From CAVPEW01 sp963703565 (GTDB lineage: Bacteria > Actinomycetota > Acidimicrobiia > Acidimicrobiales > VFJN01): a DNA stretch of 64,000 nt. A program made the translations under genes and the position numbers. Positions 33,904 to 42,780 of this stretch are shown one piece after another. The notes beneath the pieces were generated by a model. It was not told where the DNA came from and made no database searches. It saw nothing but the letters and a program-made list of their open reading frames with translations. The number at the start of each line of letters is the position of its first letter. Position 1 is the stretch's first letter. The DNA lies in contig CAVPEW010000079.1 of the NCBI GenBank assembly GCA_963703565.1, positions 4,982-68,981 of the forward strand, in the 5' to 3' direction.

Positions 33904-35118
33904 GTGGCCAGCCCCCCGCTAGGTCGGGTCTCGAAGCGCATCGCCGCCATCGCAGAGTCGGCCACCCTCGCTGTCGACTCCCGGGCCAAGGCCCTGCAGG
34001 CGGCGGGTCAGGCGGTCATCGGCTTCGGCGCCGGCGAGCCGGACTTCCCCACGCCCGCCCACATCGTGGAGGCCGCCGTGGCGGCCTGCCGGGACCCCCG
34101 CAACCATCGCTACACCCCCGCGGGGGGCCTGCCCGAGCTGAAGGAGGCGGTGGCTGCCAAGACGTGGCGCGACTCGGGCCTGGAGGTCGACGCGGCCCAG
34201 GTGCTGGTCACCAACGGCGGCAAGCACGCGGTCGCCAACGCCTTCGCCTGCCTGATCGACCCCGGAGACGAGGTGCTGCTCCCCGCTCCGTACTGGACGA
34301 CGTACCCCGAGCCGATCCGCCTCGCCGGTGGCGTGCCCGTGGTACTGCCGACGGAGGGCTCGGCAGGTTTCCGTGTCAGCGTGGAGCAGCTCGAGGCGGC
34401 CGCCACCGAGCGGACCAAGGCGCTGGTGTTCGTGTCGCCCTCGAACCCCACCGGTTCGGTCTACCCCCGTGCGGAGGTGGAGGCCATCGGTCGATGGGCC
34501 CTCGAGCGAGGCATCTGGGTCATCACCGACGAGATCTACGAGCACCTCACCTACGGTGACCACGAGTTCACCTCCATGCCGGCAGTGGTCCCCGGGCTGG
34601 CGGACCGTTGCCTGGTCCTCAACGGGGTGGCCAAGACCTACGCCATGACCGGGTGGCGCGTCGGGTGGATGATCGGCCCGCGCGACGTCATCGGCGCGGC
34701 CACCAACCTGATGTCGCACACGACCTCCAACGTGGCGAACGTGAGCCAGCGTGCCGCGCTGGCCGCAGTGGCCGGCGACCTGTCGGCGGTGGCCGAGATG
34801 CGAGCCACCTTCGAGCGCCGCGGTCGCGCCATGCACGCGCAGCTGTCAGCGATCGAGGGGGTGGCCGTGCTCGAACCCCAGGGGGCGTTCTACGCCTTCC
34901 CCGACGTGTCGGCCTTCCTCGGGCGCACGATCCGGGGCCGCACTCCTGCCACGACCGTCGAGCTGGCGGCTCTTCTGCTCGACGAGGCGCTGGTGGCGGT
35001 CGTGCCGGGCGAGGCGTTCGACGCGCCCGGTCACCTGCGGTTGAGCTTCGCGCTGGGCGACGACGACCTCGGAGCTGGCTGCCAGCGGATCGCCGAACTG
35101 CTGGGAGAGGCCAGCTGA
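33904..35118 (+). CDS. Aspartate aminotransferase family enzyme (class I/II)
   Basis: A 404-residue PLP-dependent aminotransferase. Recognisable parts are VIGFGAGEPDFPTPAHIVEA at the start, FVSPSNPTGSVY, WVITDEIYEHLTY, the PLP lysine in GVAKTYAMTGWRVGW and HLRLSFALGDDDL with the substrate-carboxylate Arg. It is of the AspC/AAT-Ib type found in actinobacteria and Thermus. GTG 33904 has a strong GGAGGAGGA site 4 nt upstream. The stop overlaps a CTG that appears to start the next gene. Confidence 0.9.
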   Translation: MASPPLGRVSKRIAAIAESATLAVDSRAKALQAAGQAVIGFGAGEPDFPTPAHIVEAAVAACRDPRNHRYTPAGGLPELKEAVAAKTWRDSGLEVDAAQVLVTNGGKHAVANAFACLIDPGDEVLLPAPYWTTYPEPIRLAGGVPVVLPTEGSAGFRVSVEQLEAAATERTKALVFVSPSNPTGSVYPRAEVEAIGRWALERGIWVITDEIYEHLTYGDHEFTSMPAVVPGLADRCLVLNGVAKTYAMTGWRVGWMIGPRDVIGAATNLMSHTTSNVANVSQRAALAAVAGDLSAVAEMRATFERRGRAMHAQLSAIEGVAVLEPQGAFYAFPDVSAFLGRTIRGRTPATTVELAALLLDEALVAVVPGEAFDAPGHLRLSFALGDDDLGAGCQRIAELLGEAS

Positions 35119-37159
35119 GCGCGCGCGTCGAGGCACCCTTCGGCTCCTGGCCCACGCCGGTCACGAGCGCCGCGGTCGTGGCCGGCGCGGTCCGTCTCGG
35201 TGACGTCCGGGTGGCCGGGGAGGTGCTGGTGTGGTCAGAGGGCCGTCCGCACGACGGCGGGCGCACCCAACTCGTGGAGCGCCACCCGGACGGGTCCACC
35301 ACCGACCTGCTGCCCGAGGGCTGCGACGCGCGCAGCGGCGTGCACGAGTACGGGGGCGGCGCCTGGTGGGTGCGTGACGGGGTCGTGTGGTGGGTGGACT
35401 GGTCCGACCAGCGCATCCGTCGGCTCGACACGGCCCCGTCGGGGGAGCGCCGGGTGGTGGTGCTGACGCCCGAAGGGGCCCGACCCCCGGCTGATCGCTA
35501 CGCGGATGGCGACGTGGACCCGTCGGGGCTCTGGATCGCCTGCGTTCGCGAGCGTCACCTCGAGCCTGACGACCCCACGACCGTGCTCAACGAGGTGCTG
35601 CGCCTGCGCGTGGACCGCCCGGGCCCGGTGGAGGTGGAGCGCAGCGGTCCGGACTTCGTGGCGAGCCCCCGCTGGAGCCCCGACGGTCGCTGGCTGTGCT
35701 GGGTGGAATGGGACCACCCCGACATGCCCTGGGACCGAACCCGGCTGGTCGTGCGACGCCTCGCCGACGGCGCCGAGGTGGTGGTGGCCGGTTCCGCCGA
35801 GCAAGGCCGGGCCGCCACCGGGTTCGACGGGTGAGCGGTGAGCGAGCCCTCCTGGAGCCCCGACGGGTCCCTGACCTTCATCGGCGACCGCGACGGCTGG
35901 TGGAACCTGTGGCGCTGGGTGCCACCCGCGCCGACCGAATCGCCCCACGCGTCCCGTCCCGCCCCGCTCGTGGTGCTCGATGCCGACATCGGAGTGCCCC
36001 AGTGGAGCCTCGGCCTGTCTCGCTACGCGGTGCTGCCCGAACCCTCAGGGGCGATCGTCTTCGCTCGGTGGCGTGACGGTCTCGACGGGCTGGCGTCGGC
36101 GTCGGCGACCGGCGAGATCGTCGACCTCGACTTGGGCGTCACATCCGTGGCTTCGGTGCGCGCCGTGGGTCCCGGACGGTTCGCGGTGGTCGCCGGAGGG
36201 CCTACCGAGGAGGCCGCCTCGTGAGCCTCGACGGTGAGGGTCGCCCGACCGCTCGGGTCGTGCGCCCGGCGCGCCCGTCGATCCTCGAGCCGGACGGGAT
36301 CTCCGTGGCGCAGCCCCAGACCTTCCCCAGCGGCGGTGGCCGCGTGGCCCACGGCCTGTTCTACGAGCCGACGAGCGCCTCCCACTGCGGGCCAGCCGGG
36401 GAGCTGCCGCCACTGCTGGTGATGATCCACGGCGGTCCGACCGCTGCGGCTCGCCCCGATCTGGCCCTCGGGCTGCAGTTCTGGACCAGTCGGGGCTTCG
36501 CCGTGGTCGAGGTGAACCACGCCGGCTCGACCGGCTACGGCCGGGCCTTCAGGGAGGCGCTGCGCGGCGGGTGGGGCATCGTCGACGTCGAGGACTGCGT
36601 GGCCGCAGCGGAGCACCTCGCCGCCACGGGACGGGTGGACCCTCGACGCTGCGCCATCAGGGGCGGCTCGGCGGGCGGGTTCACCGTGCTGCGGGCCCTG
36701 GCGGTGCCCGATACCCCCTTCGCCGCCGGCGCGGACCACTACGGGGTGGCCGACCTCGAGGCATTGGCGGTCGACACCCACAAGTTCGAGAGCCGGTACC
36801 TCGACGGGCTGGTCGGCCCCCTGCCCGAGGCCAGAGACCGCTACGTGGAGCGCTCGCCGGTGCACCACGTCGAGGATCTCGACCGTCCCCTGGTGGTCCT
36901 GGCGGGCCTGGAGGACCGGATCGTTCCCCCGTCGCAGTCCGAGGCGATCGTGGCCGCGCTGCGGGCCAAGGGCGTGCCGACCGCGTACGTCACCTTCGCC
37001 GACGAGCAGCACGGGTTCCGCAAGGCCGAGAACCAGCGTCGGGCTCTGGAGGCCGAGCTGACGTTCTACGCCACCGTGTTCGGCTTCGATCTTCCCTCCG
37101 AAGAGGCCATCGAGCCCGTGGAGCTCGTACCGCCCCTGGCTCCGGCGTCGTCGCGCTGA
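35115..37159 (+). pseudogene. S9-family peptidase (prolyl oligopeptidase/acylaminoacyl type), broken in three pieces
   Basis: Three consecutive ORFs together spell one S9 peptidase. Piece 1 (from APFGSWPTPVTSA) has the WD-like WSEGRPHDGG and SPRWSPDGRWLCWVEWDHP. An in-frame TGA at 35832-35834 separates it from piece 2 (SEPSWSPDGSLTFIGDRDGW), in the same frame. At about 36217-36221 a single missing base moves the reading to piece 3, with the catalytic IRGGSAGGFTVLRAL (Ser), ADHYGVADLEAL, LEDRIVPPSQSEA (Asp) and EQHGFRKAENQ (His). The first lesion could also be two compensating G errors in GACGGGTGAGCGG. No ATG, GTG or TTG precedes the conserved start; CTG 35115, overlapping the aminotransferase stop, is the candidate. 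Probably an intact gene with sequence errors. Confidence 0.8.
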
Positions 37160-37213
37160 GCCAGCCGATCGGGGGTTGGCGACCGACCAGGGCTCCGGGT
37201 CAGACTCCGAGCC

Positions 37214-38791
37214 GTGGCGGCGCCTAGACGGATCCTGGTCACCGAGCGGATAGCGGAAGCGGGCCTGGCCCGACTGCGCGCCGCCGGCCACGAGGTCGAC
37301 GTTCGCGAGGGCCTCGACCCGACCGGTCTAGCGGAGGCGGTGGCCGGGGCGGCAGCGCTGATAATCCGCTCGGCCACCCGCGTGGACGCGGCGTTGCTGG
37401 CAGCCGCCGGACGTGACCTGGTCGTCGTGGGACGGGCGGGCATCGGGCTCGACAACGTCGATGTAGCCGCTGCCACCGAGGCCGGGGTGATGGTGGTCAA
37501 CGCCCCGCAGTCCAACGTGTTGACCACCGCCGAGCACACCATGGCGATGCTGTTGGCCCAGGCCCGCCACATCCCGCAGGCGCACGCTGCCCTCGTCGCC
37601 GGCCGGTGGGAGCGATCGCGGTGGGAGGGTGTGGAGCTGGCCGACAAGACCCTGGGCATCGTGGGTCTCGGGCGGATCGGCACGCTGGTCGCCCAGCGGG
37701 CGCACGCCTTCGGGATGCACCTCGTCGCCCACGATCCCTATGTGGCCCCCGAGCGGGCCCGGCGCCTCGACGTCGAGCTGCTGGACCTCGACGAGTTGGT
37801 GGCCACCGCCGACTTCGTCACCCTGCACGTGGTCAAGACCCCCGAGACGATCGGGCTCGTCGGCGCCGACCTGCTGGCTCGGGCCAAGCCGGGGATCCGC
37901 TTCGTGAACGTCTCACGCGGCGGCGTGATCGACGAGGACGCCCTGGCCGACGCCATAGAGGCGGGAACCGTCGCGGGCGCAGCGCTCGACGTGTTCGCCA
38001 CCGAGCCGACCACGTCGTCGCGGCTGTTCTCGTTGCCCGAGGTGGTGGTGACCCCGCACCTGGGGGCGTCCACAGCGGAGGCCCAGGCGAAGGCTGGCGA
38101 GTCGATCGCCGAGCAGGTCGAGCTCGCCCTCGCCGGTGAGTTCGTGCCCTTCGCCGTCAACGTCGCCGCCGCCGAGGCCTCGGCCACCGTCCGGCCATTC
38201 CTGGCCCTGGCGGAGGAGCTGGGGCGGCTCTACGCCTCGCTCGCCCAGTCGCTTCCACCCGTGCTCGAGGTCGAGTACCAGGGCCAGCTCGCCGACGCGG
38301 ACACGCGGATCCTGACGTTGGCGGCGCTCAAGGGCCTGTTCGGCAAGGTCAGCGACGAGCCGGTCTCCTACGTAAACGCCCCCCGCATGGCCGCCGACCG
38401 CGGCATGGAGGTGCGTGAGTCCTCGACGGCCACGGCACGCGACTACGTCAACCTCCTCACGCTGCGCGGTGGCGGTCACGCCCTGGGCGGCACGCTGGCG
38501 GGGCTGCGCGGCGAGGCCCACCTGGTGATGGTCGACGATCACTCCGTCGACCTGCCCCCGGCGGCCAACATGCTGGTGGTCCGCAACGACGACACGCCGG
38601 GCAAGATCGCCGTGGTCGCCACTGCGCTCGCCTCGGCTGGCGTGAACATCGCCGACATGGACGTGGGCCGCTCGCCCGACGGCCGCTCAGCGCTGATGGT
38701 CCTGGCCACCGACCGCCCGGTGCCCGCGGCGGTGCAGGACGCGATCAGAGCCGAGCTGGGCATCCTCGACGTGCGGGCCCTCAGCGACTGA
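37214..38791 (+). CDS. serA: D-3-phosphoglycerate dehydrogenase
   Basis: First enzyme of serine synthesis. At 525 residues it is the long form with the ASB domain and C-terminal ACT domain. The NAD motif is LGIVGLGRIGTLVAQRA, the catalytic Arg in VNVSRGGVIDED, Glu in ALDVFATEP, His in VVTPHLGAST. The ACT domain (MLVVRNDDTPGKIAVVATAL..NIADMDVGRS) binds serine for feedback. GTG 37214 gives the expected N-terminus. No attenuator or riboswitch precedes it. Confidence 0.95.
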   Translation: MAAPRRILVTERIAEAGLARLRAAGHEVDVREGLDPTGLAEAVAGAAALIIRSATRVDAALLAAAGRDLVVVGRAGIGLDNVDVAAATEAGVMVVNAPQSNVLTTAEHTMAMLLAQARHIPQAHAALVAGRWERSRWEGVELADKTLGIVGLGRIGTLVAQRAHAFGMHLVAHDPYVAPERARRLDVELLDLDELVATADFVTLHVVKTPETIGLVGADLLARAKPGIRFVNVSRGGVIDEDALADAIEAGTVAGAALDVFATEPTTSSRLFSLPEVVVTPHLGASTAEAQAKAGESIAEQVELALAGEFVPFAVNVAAAEASATVRPFLALAEELGRLYASLAQSLPPVLEVEYQGQLADADTRILTLAALKGLFGKVSDEPVSYVNAPRMAADRGMEVRESSTATARDYVNLLTLRGGGHALGGTLAGLRGEAHLVMVDDHSVDLPPAANMLVVRNDDTPGKIAVVATALASAGVNIADMDVGRSPDGRSALMVLATDRPVPAAVQDAIRAELGILDVRALSD

Positions 38792-38813
38792 CGTGCTGTG
38801 CCCGTGGGCGCTC

Positions 38814-38842
38814 TTGACGCGGCGTGCCTCGCGGGCGACCAT
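38814..38842 (+). promoter_or_regulatory. Promoter of the leuA attenuator leader
   Basis: TTGACG (38814-38819), 17-nt spacer, GACCAT (38837-38842), then 6 nt to GTG at 38849. The spacing is identical to that of the ilvBNC leader promoter. Confidence 0.55.
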
Positions 38843-38848
38843 GGGTTC

Positions 38849-38911
38849 GTGATGGCTGCCTCTGCCGCTTTCCGCGCGCCTTCGGCCACTGGCCTCCTGC
38901 TGCTTACCTAG
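38849..38911 (+). CDS. leuA leader peptide with four leucine codons in a row
   Basis: The ORF starts GTG-ATG and encodes VMAASAAFRAPSATGLLLLT before a TAG. The four Leu codons CTC CTG CTG CTT next to the end are the control codons for the leucine-specific gene leuA downstream. No other amino acid is strongly over-represented apart from Ala. The GTG lies 6 nt after the -10 hexamer, so the message is probably leaderless. leuA leader peptides are known in Streptomyces and Corynebacterium; this case rests on sequence pattern. Confidence 0.75.
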   Translation: MMAASAAFRAPSATGLLLLT

Positions 38912-38975
38912 GGCGAGCTGCCGCGCCGGCACTCGCCCCCGACCCCCTGCACTGCAGGGGGTCGTTTCGTCTCCC
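38911..38975 (+). terminator. Attenuator hairpins of leuA
   Basis: Hairpin 1 pairs GGGCGAG (38911-38917) with CTCGCCC (38932-38938), starting at the leader stop codon. Hairpin 2 pairs GACCCCCTGC (38941-38950) with GCAGGGGGTC (38954-38963), followed by GTTTCGTCTCCC. The terminator is a near-perfect 10-bp GC-rich stem with a short loop. As before ilvB, the stems are adjacent and do not overlap. Confidence 0.75.
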
Positions 38976-39022
38976 GCCTCCGTTCCCACCTCCTCTCGCA
39001 CCAAGTCACGGAAGGATCCGAC

Positions 39023-40741
39023 ATGGCCCCCGAGCCCGTCACCCCCAAGCCGATGCCCTTCGACCGCTATCGGCCGTTCCTCCCGCTGGAGCTGACCGAT
39101 CGCACCTGGCCGGACCGGCGGATCGAGGTGGCGCCGCTGTGGTGCTCGGTCGACCTGCGTGACGGCAACCAGGCGCTGATCGACCCGATGGATCCGGCAC
39201 GCAAGCGGCGCATGTTCGACACCCTGGTCCAGACGGGCTTCAAGGAGATCGAGGTCGGCTTCCCCTCGGCCAGCCAGCCCGACTTCGACTTCGTGCGCCA
39301 GCTCGTCGAGGAGGACCTGATCCCCGACGACGTCACGATCCAGGTCCTGACGCAGTGCCGCCCCGAGCTCATCGAACGCACCTACGACGCCGTACGTGGC
39401 GCCGATCGGGCGATCGTGCACTTCTACAACTCCACGTCGATCCTGCAGCGCCGCGTCGTGTTCGGCCTCGACCGTGCCGGCATCACCCAGATCGCCACCG
39501 ACGCGGCCCGCCTGTGTCGCAAGCTCGAGGACACCGTGGCGGGCACCGAGGTGCGCTACGAGTACTCGCCCGAGTCCTTCACCGGGACCGAGGTGGACTA
39601 CGCGATCGAGATCTGCGCAGCGGTCACCGACGTGATCGAACCCGATCGCGAGGCCCGGCTGATCCTCAACCTCCCAGCGACCGTGGAGATGTACACGCCC
39701 AACGTATACGGCGACGTCATCGAGTACTTCCACCGCCACGTGCCCCGGCGCGACCACGTGCTCATCTCGCTGCACCCCCACAACGACCGGGGCTGCGCCG
39801 TGGCGGCAGCCGAGCTCGGCGTCATGGCGGGGGCGGATCGGGTCGAGGGCACGCTGTTCGGCAACGGTGAGCGCACCGGCAACGTCGACGTGGTCACCCT
39901 TGCGATGAACCTGTTCAGCCAGGGTGTCGATCCCGGGCTGGACCTCTCCGACATCGACGCTCTGCGCCGGGTGGCGGAGTACTGCAACCGCCTCCCGGTC
40001 CACCCGCGGCACCCCTACGTGGGCGACCTGGTCTACACGGCGTTCTCGGGCAGCCACCAGGACGCCATCAAGAAGGGCCTGGCCGCTCTGGGCGAGGACT
40101 ACGAGACCTGGGAGGTGCCGTACCTGCCCATCGACCCCAAGCACGTGGGACGCACCTACGAGGCGGTGATCCGGGTCAACAGCCAGTCCGGCAAGGGCGG
40201 CGTGGCCTACATCATGCAGGCCGAGCACGGTCTGGATCTGCCACGTCGGCTCCAGATCGAGTTCTCGCGCGCCATCCAGACGATCACCGAGGACACTGGC
40301 ACCGAGATCTCGCCAACCGAGCTGTGGTCGACGTTCGAGTCCACCTACCTCGACCCCGACGGGGTGGTGAAGCTGATCGGCCACGAGACCACGACGGGCG
40401 CCGAGGGCTCGACCGTGGTCGCCCAGCTGCTCGTCGACGGGGAGCACCGCACGATCAAGGGCGAGGGCAACGGGCCTGTCTCGGCCTTCGTGGCCGGCGT
40501 CCAGGCCGACCTGGGTGTCGACCTCGAGGTGCTCGACTACAGCGAGCACGCCATCAGCTCGGGGACCGACGCCTCGGCGGCCGCCTACGTGGAGAGCCAG
40601 CGCGGCGACGGCACGACGCACTGGGGCGTGGGGGTGGACGAGAGCATCCTCACGGCGTCGCTGCGCGCCGTGGTCAGCGCCCTCAACGCCCACCTGCGGG
40701 CGACGACCGCGGCGGAGCGGCGCGAGGCCTGGACCCTCTAG
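39023..40741 (+). CDS. leuA: 2-Isopropylmalate synthase (long actinobacterial form)
   Basis: Commits 2-ketoisovalerate to leucine. The 572-residue protein has LWCSVDLRDGNQALIDPMD (catalytic Arg-Asp), ISLHPHNDRGCAVAAAELG (metal His) and TLFGNGERTGNVD, then the C-terminal LeuA allosteric domain with TIKGEGNGPVSAFVAGV that binds leucine. ATG 39023 follows a GGAAGG site. It is preceded by the LLLL attenuator, so both end-product inhibition and attenuation by leucine are expected. The STAS gene follows 9 nt later but has its own -10. Confidence 0.95.
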   Translation: MAPEPVTPKPMPFDRYRPFLPLELTDRTWPDRRIEVAPLWCSVDLRDGNQALIDPMDPARKRRMFDTLVQTGFKEIEVGFPSASQPDFDFVRQLVEEDLIPDDVTIQVLTQCRPELIERTYDAVRGADRAIVHFYNSTSILQRRVVFGLDRAGITQIATDAARLCRKLEDTVAGTEVRYEYSPESFTGTEVDYAIEICAAVTDVIEPDREARLILNLPATVEMYTPNVYGDVIEYFHRHVPRRDHVLISLHPHNDRGCAVAAAELGVMAGADRVEGTLFGNGERTGNVDVVTLAMNLFSQGVDPGLDLSDIDALRRVAEYCNRLPVHPRHPYVGDLVYTAFSGSHQDAIKKGLAALGEDYETWEVPYLPIDPKHVGRTYEAVIRVNSQSGKGGVAYIMQAEHGLDLPRRLQIEFSRAIQTITEDTGTEISPTELWSTFESTYLDPDGVVKLIGHETTTGAEGSTVVAQLLVDGEHRTIKGEGNGPVSAFVAGVQADLGVDLEVLDYSEHAISSGTDASAAAYVESQRGDGTTHWGVGVDESILTASLRAVVSALNAHLRATTAAERREAWTL

Positions 40742-40744
40742 GGT
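40739..40744 (+). promoter_or_regulatory. Probable -10 element (TAGGGT) of the STAS gene
   Basis: TAGGGT begins at the leuA stop codon and ends 6 nt before the GTG at 40751, the leaderless spacing seen elsewhere in this window. Confidence 0.35.
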
Positions 40745-40750
40745 TCGGAC

Positions 40751-41071
40751 GTGGATGATCAGCGCGTCACGATCGAGTTCGGCGGCTCCCCCGGTGGGGG
40801 GCTGGCGGTGCAGATCCACGGCGATCTCGACCTGACCACCGCCGACGACGCCCGTTCGCGCCTCGAGGCCATCGTGGCGGGGGCCGACGGCGATGTCGTG
40901 CTCGACCTGGCCGGGCTCGGCTTCATCGACTCCACCGGCCTCGGCGCGCTGGTCGCTGTGCAGAACCGGGCTTCGCAGGTCCCGGTAACCGTGCGGCTCA
41001 CAGGCGTGTCCAGCCAGGTCCGCCGGGTCATGGAGATCACAAGGCTCGACGAGCTGTTCGAGATCGTCTGA
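40751..41071 (+). CDS. STAS-domain anti-sigma factor antagonist (RsbV/SpoIIAA type)
   Basis: A 106-residue single STAS domain. The phosphorylatable Ser lies in LGFIDSTGLGALVAVQN, and LAVQIHGDLDLTTADDARSRL is the standard first half. In the partner-switch model the unphosphorylated protein binds an anti-sigma HATPase and frees the sigma factor. Both partner types, two HATPase genes and a sigma-B/F-type sigma factor, lie within 2 kb. GTG 40751 is the only fitting start. Confidence 0.88.
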   Translation: MDDQRVTIEFGGSPGGGLAVQIHGDLDLTTADDARSRLEAIVAGADGDVVLDLAGLGFIDSTGLGALVAVQNRASQVPVTVRLTGVSSQVRRVMEITRLDELFEIV

Positions 41072-41114
41072 GGCCCCCTGCCCGGCAGCACCTGCCCGCT
41101 GGCGTGTCGCGCGC

Positions 41115-41892
41115 TCAGGGCTCCTCTGGCAGAACGTCGTCGCCGAGCTGGTCGCGGAGCTGCAGCAGGGCCCGGCGCAGCAGTCGGCTCACGTGCATCT
41201 GGGAGATGCCGATCCGCTCGGCGATCTCGGACTGGGTCAGATCCTCGTAGAAGCGGAGGCGCACGATCGTCGCCTCGCGCTCGGGCAGTGCCTCGAGCAG
41301 GTCGGCCACCACCACGCGGGCCTCGCTGCGGACGAAGCCGAGCTTCTCGGTCGCCAAGCGTGTCGCCCAGCGTGCGCGCGTCGGGCTCATCGCTGGCGCG
41401 CGGGGCGTCGAGGCTGGCACCGCGGTACGCGGCGGAGGCCTCGAGCGCCTCGAGGATCTCGTCGTGGCTGGCACCGAGGGCGGTTGCAAGCTCGGCCACG
41501 GTCGGGGCTCGACCGAGCTCTTGGACCATGCGCTCGGTGGTCGAACGGACCTCGAGGTGGCGCTCCTGGGTGGCGCGCGGCGGCCTGACGGTCCACGTCC
41601 GGTCCCGGAACCAGCGCTTGAGCTCCCCGTTGACGGTCCTGCTTGCGAAGGCCGAGAACGGGATGCCGCGCTCGAGGTCGAAGCGCTCCACGGCCTTGAG
41701 GATGCCGAGCAGGGCGACCTGGCGCAGGTCGTCGTCCTCGACCCCGCGGCCCGAGTAGTCCCGCGCGATGGCCAGCGCCAGGCCTCGGTGAGCCTCGACG
41801 AGAGCGTTGCGCACCGCCCGCCGGCCCGTGGCCCGGTACTCGGCGAACAGGCCGGCGATCTCGTCGGGCCCGGGGTCCCCGGCGCGCGCCAT
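41115..41892 (-). CDS. SigB/SigF/SigG-family sigma factor, frameshifted between regions 3 and 4
   Basis: Region 2 is clear: ALVEAHRGLALAIARDYSGRG, DDDLRQVALLGILKAVERFD (core binding and -10 recognition) and SAFASRTVNGELKRWFRDRTW. Region 3 follows (ELGRAPTVAELATALGASHDE). After TLGDTLGD one extra base (about 41350) shifts the frame; the other frame continues EKLGFVRSEARVVVADLLEALPERE and the region 4 helix-turn-helix DLTQSEIAERIGISQMHVSRLL. Without the extra base the protein is 258 residues. ATG 41892 overlaps the anti-sigma stop as TGATG. It is the likely target of the neighbouring partner-switch proteins in stress response. Confidence 0.9.
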
Positions 41893-42278
41893 CAGCTTGC
41901 GGAGAGTCGCTTGCGCAGCGTGAACCGGCGGTCGCCGTCGCCGTGGTCGAAGGCGTGCTCGTCGACGACGACTCGCAGGATCTCCAGAGCGAGGTCCTCG
42001 GGCCCGCCGATCGGCCCGCCGCCGGGCCGGTGGCCCGACACCGTGACCGACGAGCCGTCGTTGGCGAAGCTCAGCTCGATCAGGGTGCCGGGCTCCTCGG
42101 CACCCTCGACGAGCAGGGCGAACAGCTCGTTGACGGCGATGCGCACGTCCTCCACGCCGTCCACGTCGAAGCCGGCGTCGTCGGCCATGGCCGCCGCGGT
42201 CAACCGTACCAACCGCACGTAACGCGACTGCGCGGGGACGCTCAGGCGAACGGGAGGCGTTGTCGTCACGGCCGGCAT
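41892..42278 (-). CDS. Anti-sigma factor-like HATPase, degenerate ATP site
   Basis: A 128-residue HATPase_c_2 fold of the RsbW group: SRYVRLVRLTAAAMADDAGFD, VEDVRIAVNELFALLVEGA, and LALEILRVVVDEHAFDHGDG. The N-box has Glu but not the following Asn (ELFALL instead of EACTN), and the DxGxG loop reads SGHRPGGGP, so ATP binding and kinase activity are doubtful. Overlapping the sigma gene by one base, it is the obvious candidate to bind that sigma factor. It is divergent from a second, intact HATPase gene. Confidence 0.8.
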   Translation of the reverse strand: MPAVTTTPPVRLSVPAQSRYVRLVRLTAAAMADDAGFDVDGVEDVRIAVNELFALLVEGAEEPGTLIELSFANDGSSVTVSGHRPGGGPIGGPEDLALEILRVVVDEHAFDHGDGDRRFTLRKRLSAS

Positions 42279-42287
42279 GGTAACGGG

Positions 42288-42316
42288 GTGTGTCCGCGGC
42301 CCCGTCGGCTGGGTAA
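42288..42316 (+). promoter_or_regulatory. Candidate sigma-B/F-type promoter in the divergent regulator region
   Basis: GTGTGT (42288-42293), 17 nt, GGGTAA (42311-42316), 12 nt before the ATG at 42329. It loosely resembles the GTTT...GGGTAT promoters read by SigB/SigF relatives, one of which is encoded next door. Autoregulation is a guess from this pattern. Confidence 0.3.
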
Positions 42317-42328
42317 CGAGGCGTCGGA

Positions 42329-42772
42329 ATGCCCTTGGCCGCCGACATCTGCTTACCCGTTGCGCCCGAATCCGTCTCCGCTGCCCGCCTCGTGCTCGAA
42401 CGGTCCCTGCAGGCGCGCCATGTCGACCCCGACACGGTCGCCGACGTAGTGCTCGCCACCGTCGAGGCCTGCACCAACGTCGTGCGCCACTCCGGGGACT
42501 GCAGCGCCTACCGGTTGCGGGTCATCGTCGAGGAGGACCGCTGCGAGGTCGAGGTGGTCGACCGAGGGGTCGGGTTCCGCCCGGGCCCCGTGGCGCTGCC
42601 GCCGGTCACGGCCGAGCGCGGCCGAGGGATGGCGATCATGCAGGCGCTGGTCGACCGGGCCGAGATCCGTTCCGAGCCGCATCACGGCACCACGGTTAGG
42701 CTCTCCAAGCGCTTCCGGAGCGAGCCCGGTAGCGAGCAGCGGGCCACGGAGGGGCGCAAGCCGTCCGGGTAG
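42329..42772 (+). CDS. Anti-sigma regulatory HATPase (RsbW/SpoIIAB type)
   Basis: A 147-residue HATPase with complete motifs: the N-box LATVEACTNVVRHSG, the G1 box VEVVDRGVGFRP, the G2 box ERGRGMAIMQALVDRAEI and the end GTTVRLSKRF. The first 120 residues match the family; a short basic tail follows. It should bind ATP and may phosphorylate the STAS protein at 40.8 kb. It is divergent from the degenerate HATPase/sigma pair, so the two HATPases might divide kinase and sigma-binding roles (inference). Confidence 0.85.
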   Translation: MPLAADICLPVAPESVSAARLVLERSLQARHVDPDTVADVVLATVEACTNVVRHSGDCSAYRLRVIVEEDRCEVEVVDRGVGFRPGPVALPPVTAERGRGMAIMQALVDRAEIRSEPHHGTTVRLSKRFRSEPGSEQRATEGRKPSG

Positions 42773-42780
42773 CCGGGCGG

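Noticed and set aside
35832..35834. TGA as selenocysteine or reassigned codon in the S9 peptidase
   Set aside because: TGA is used as a normal stop throughout the window, no SECIS-like hairpin is evident, and the neighbouring frameshift suggests sequence error.
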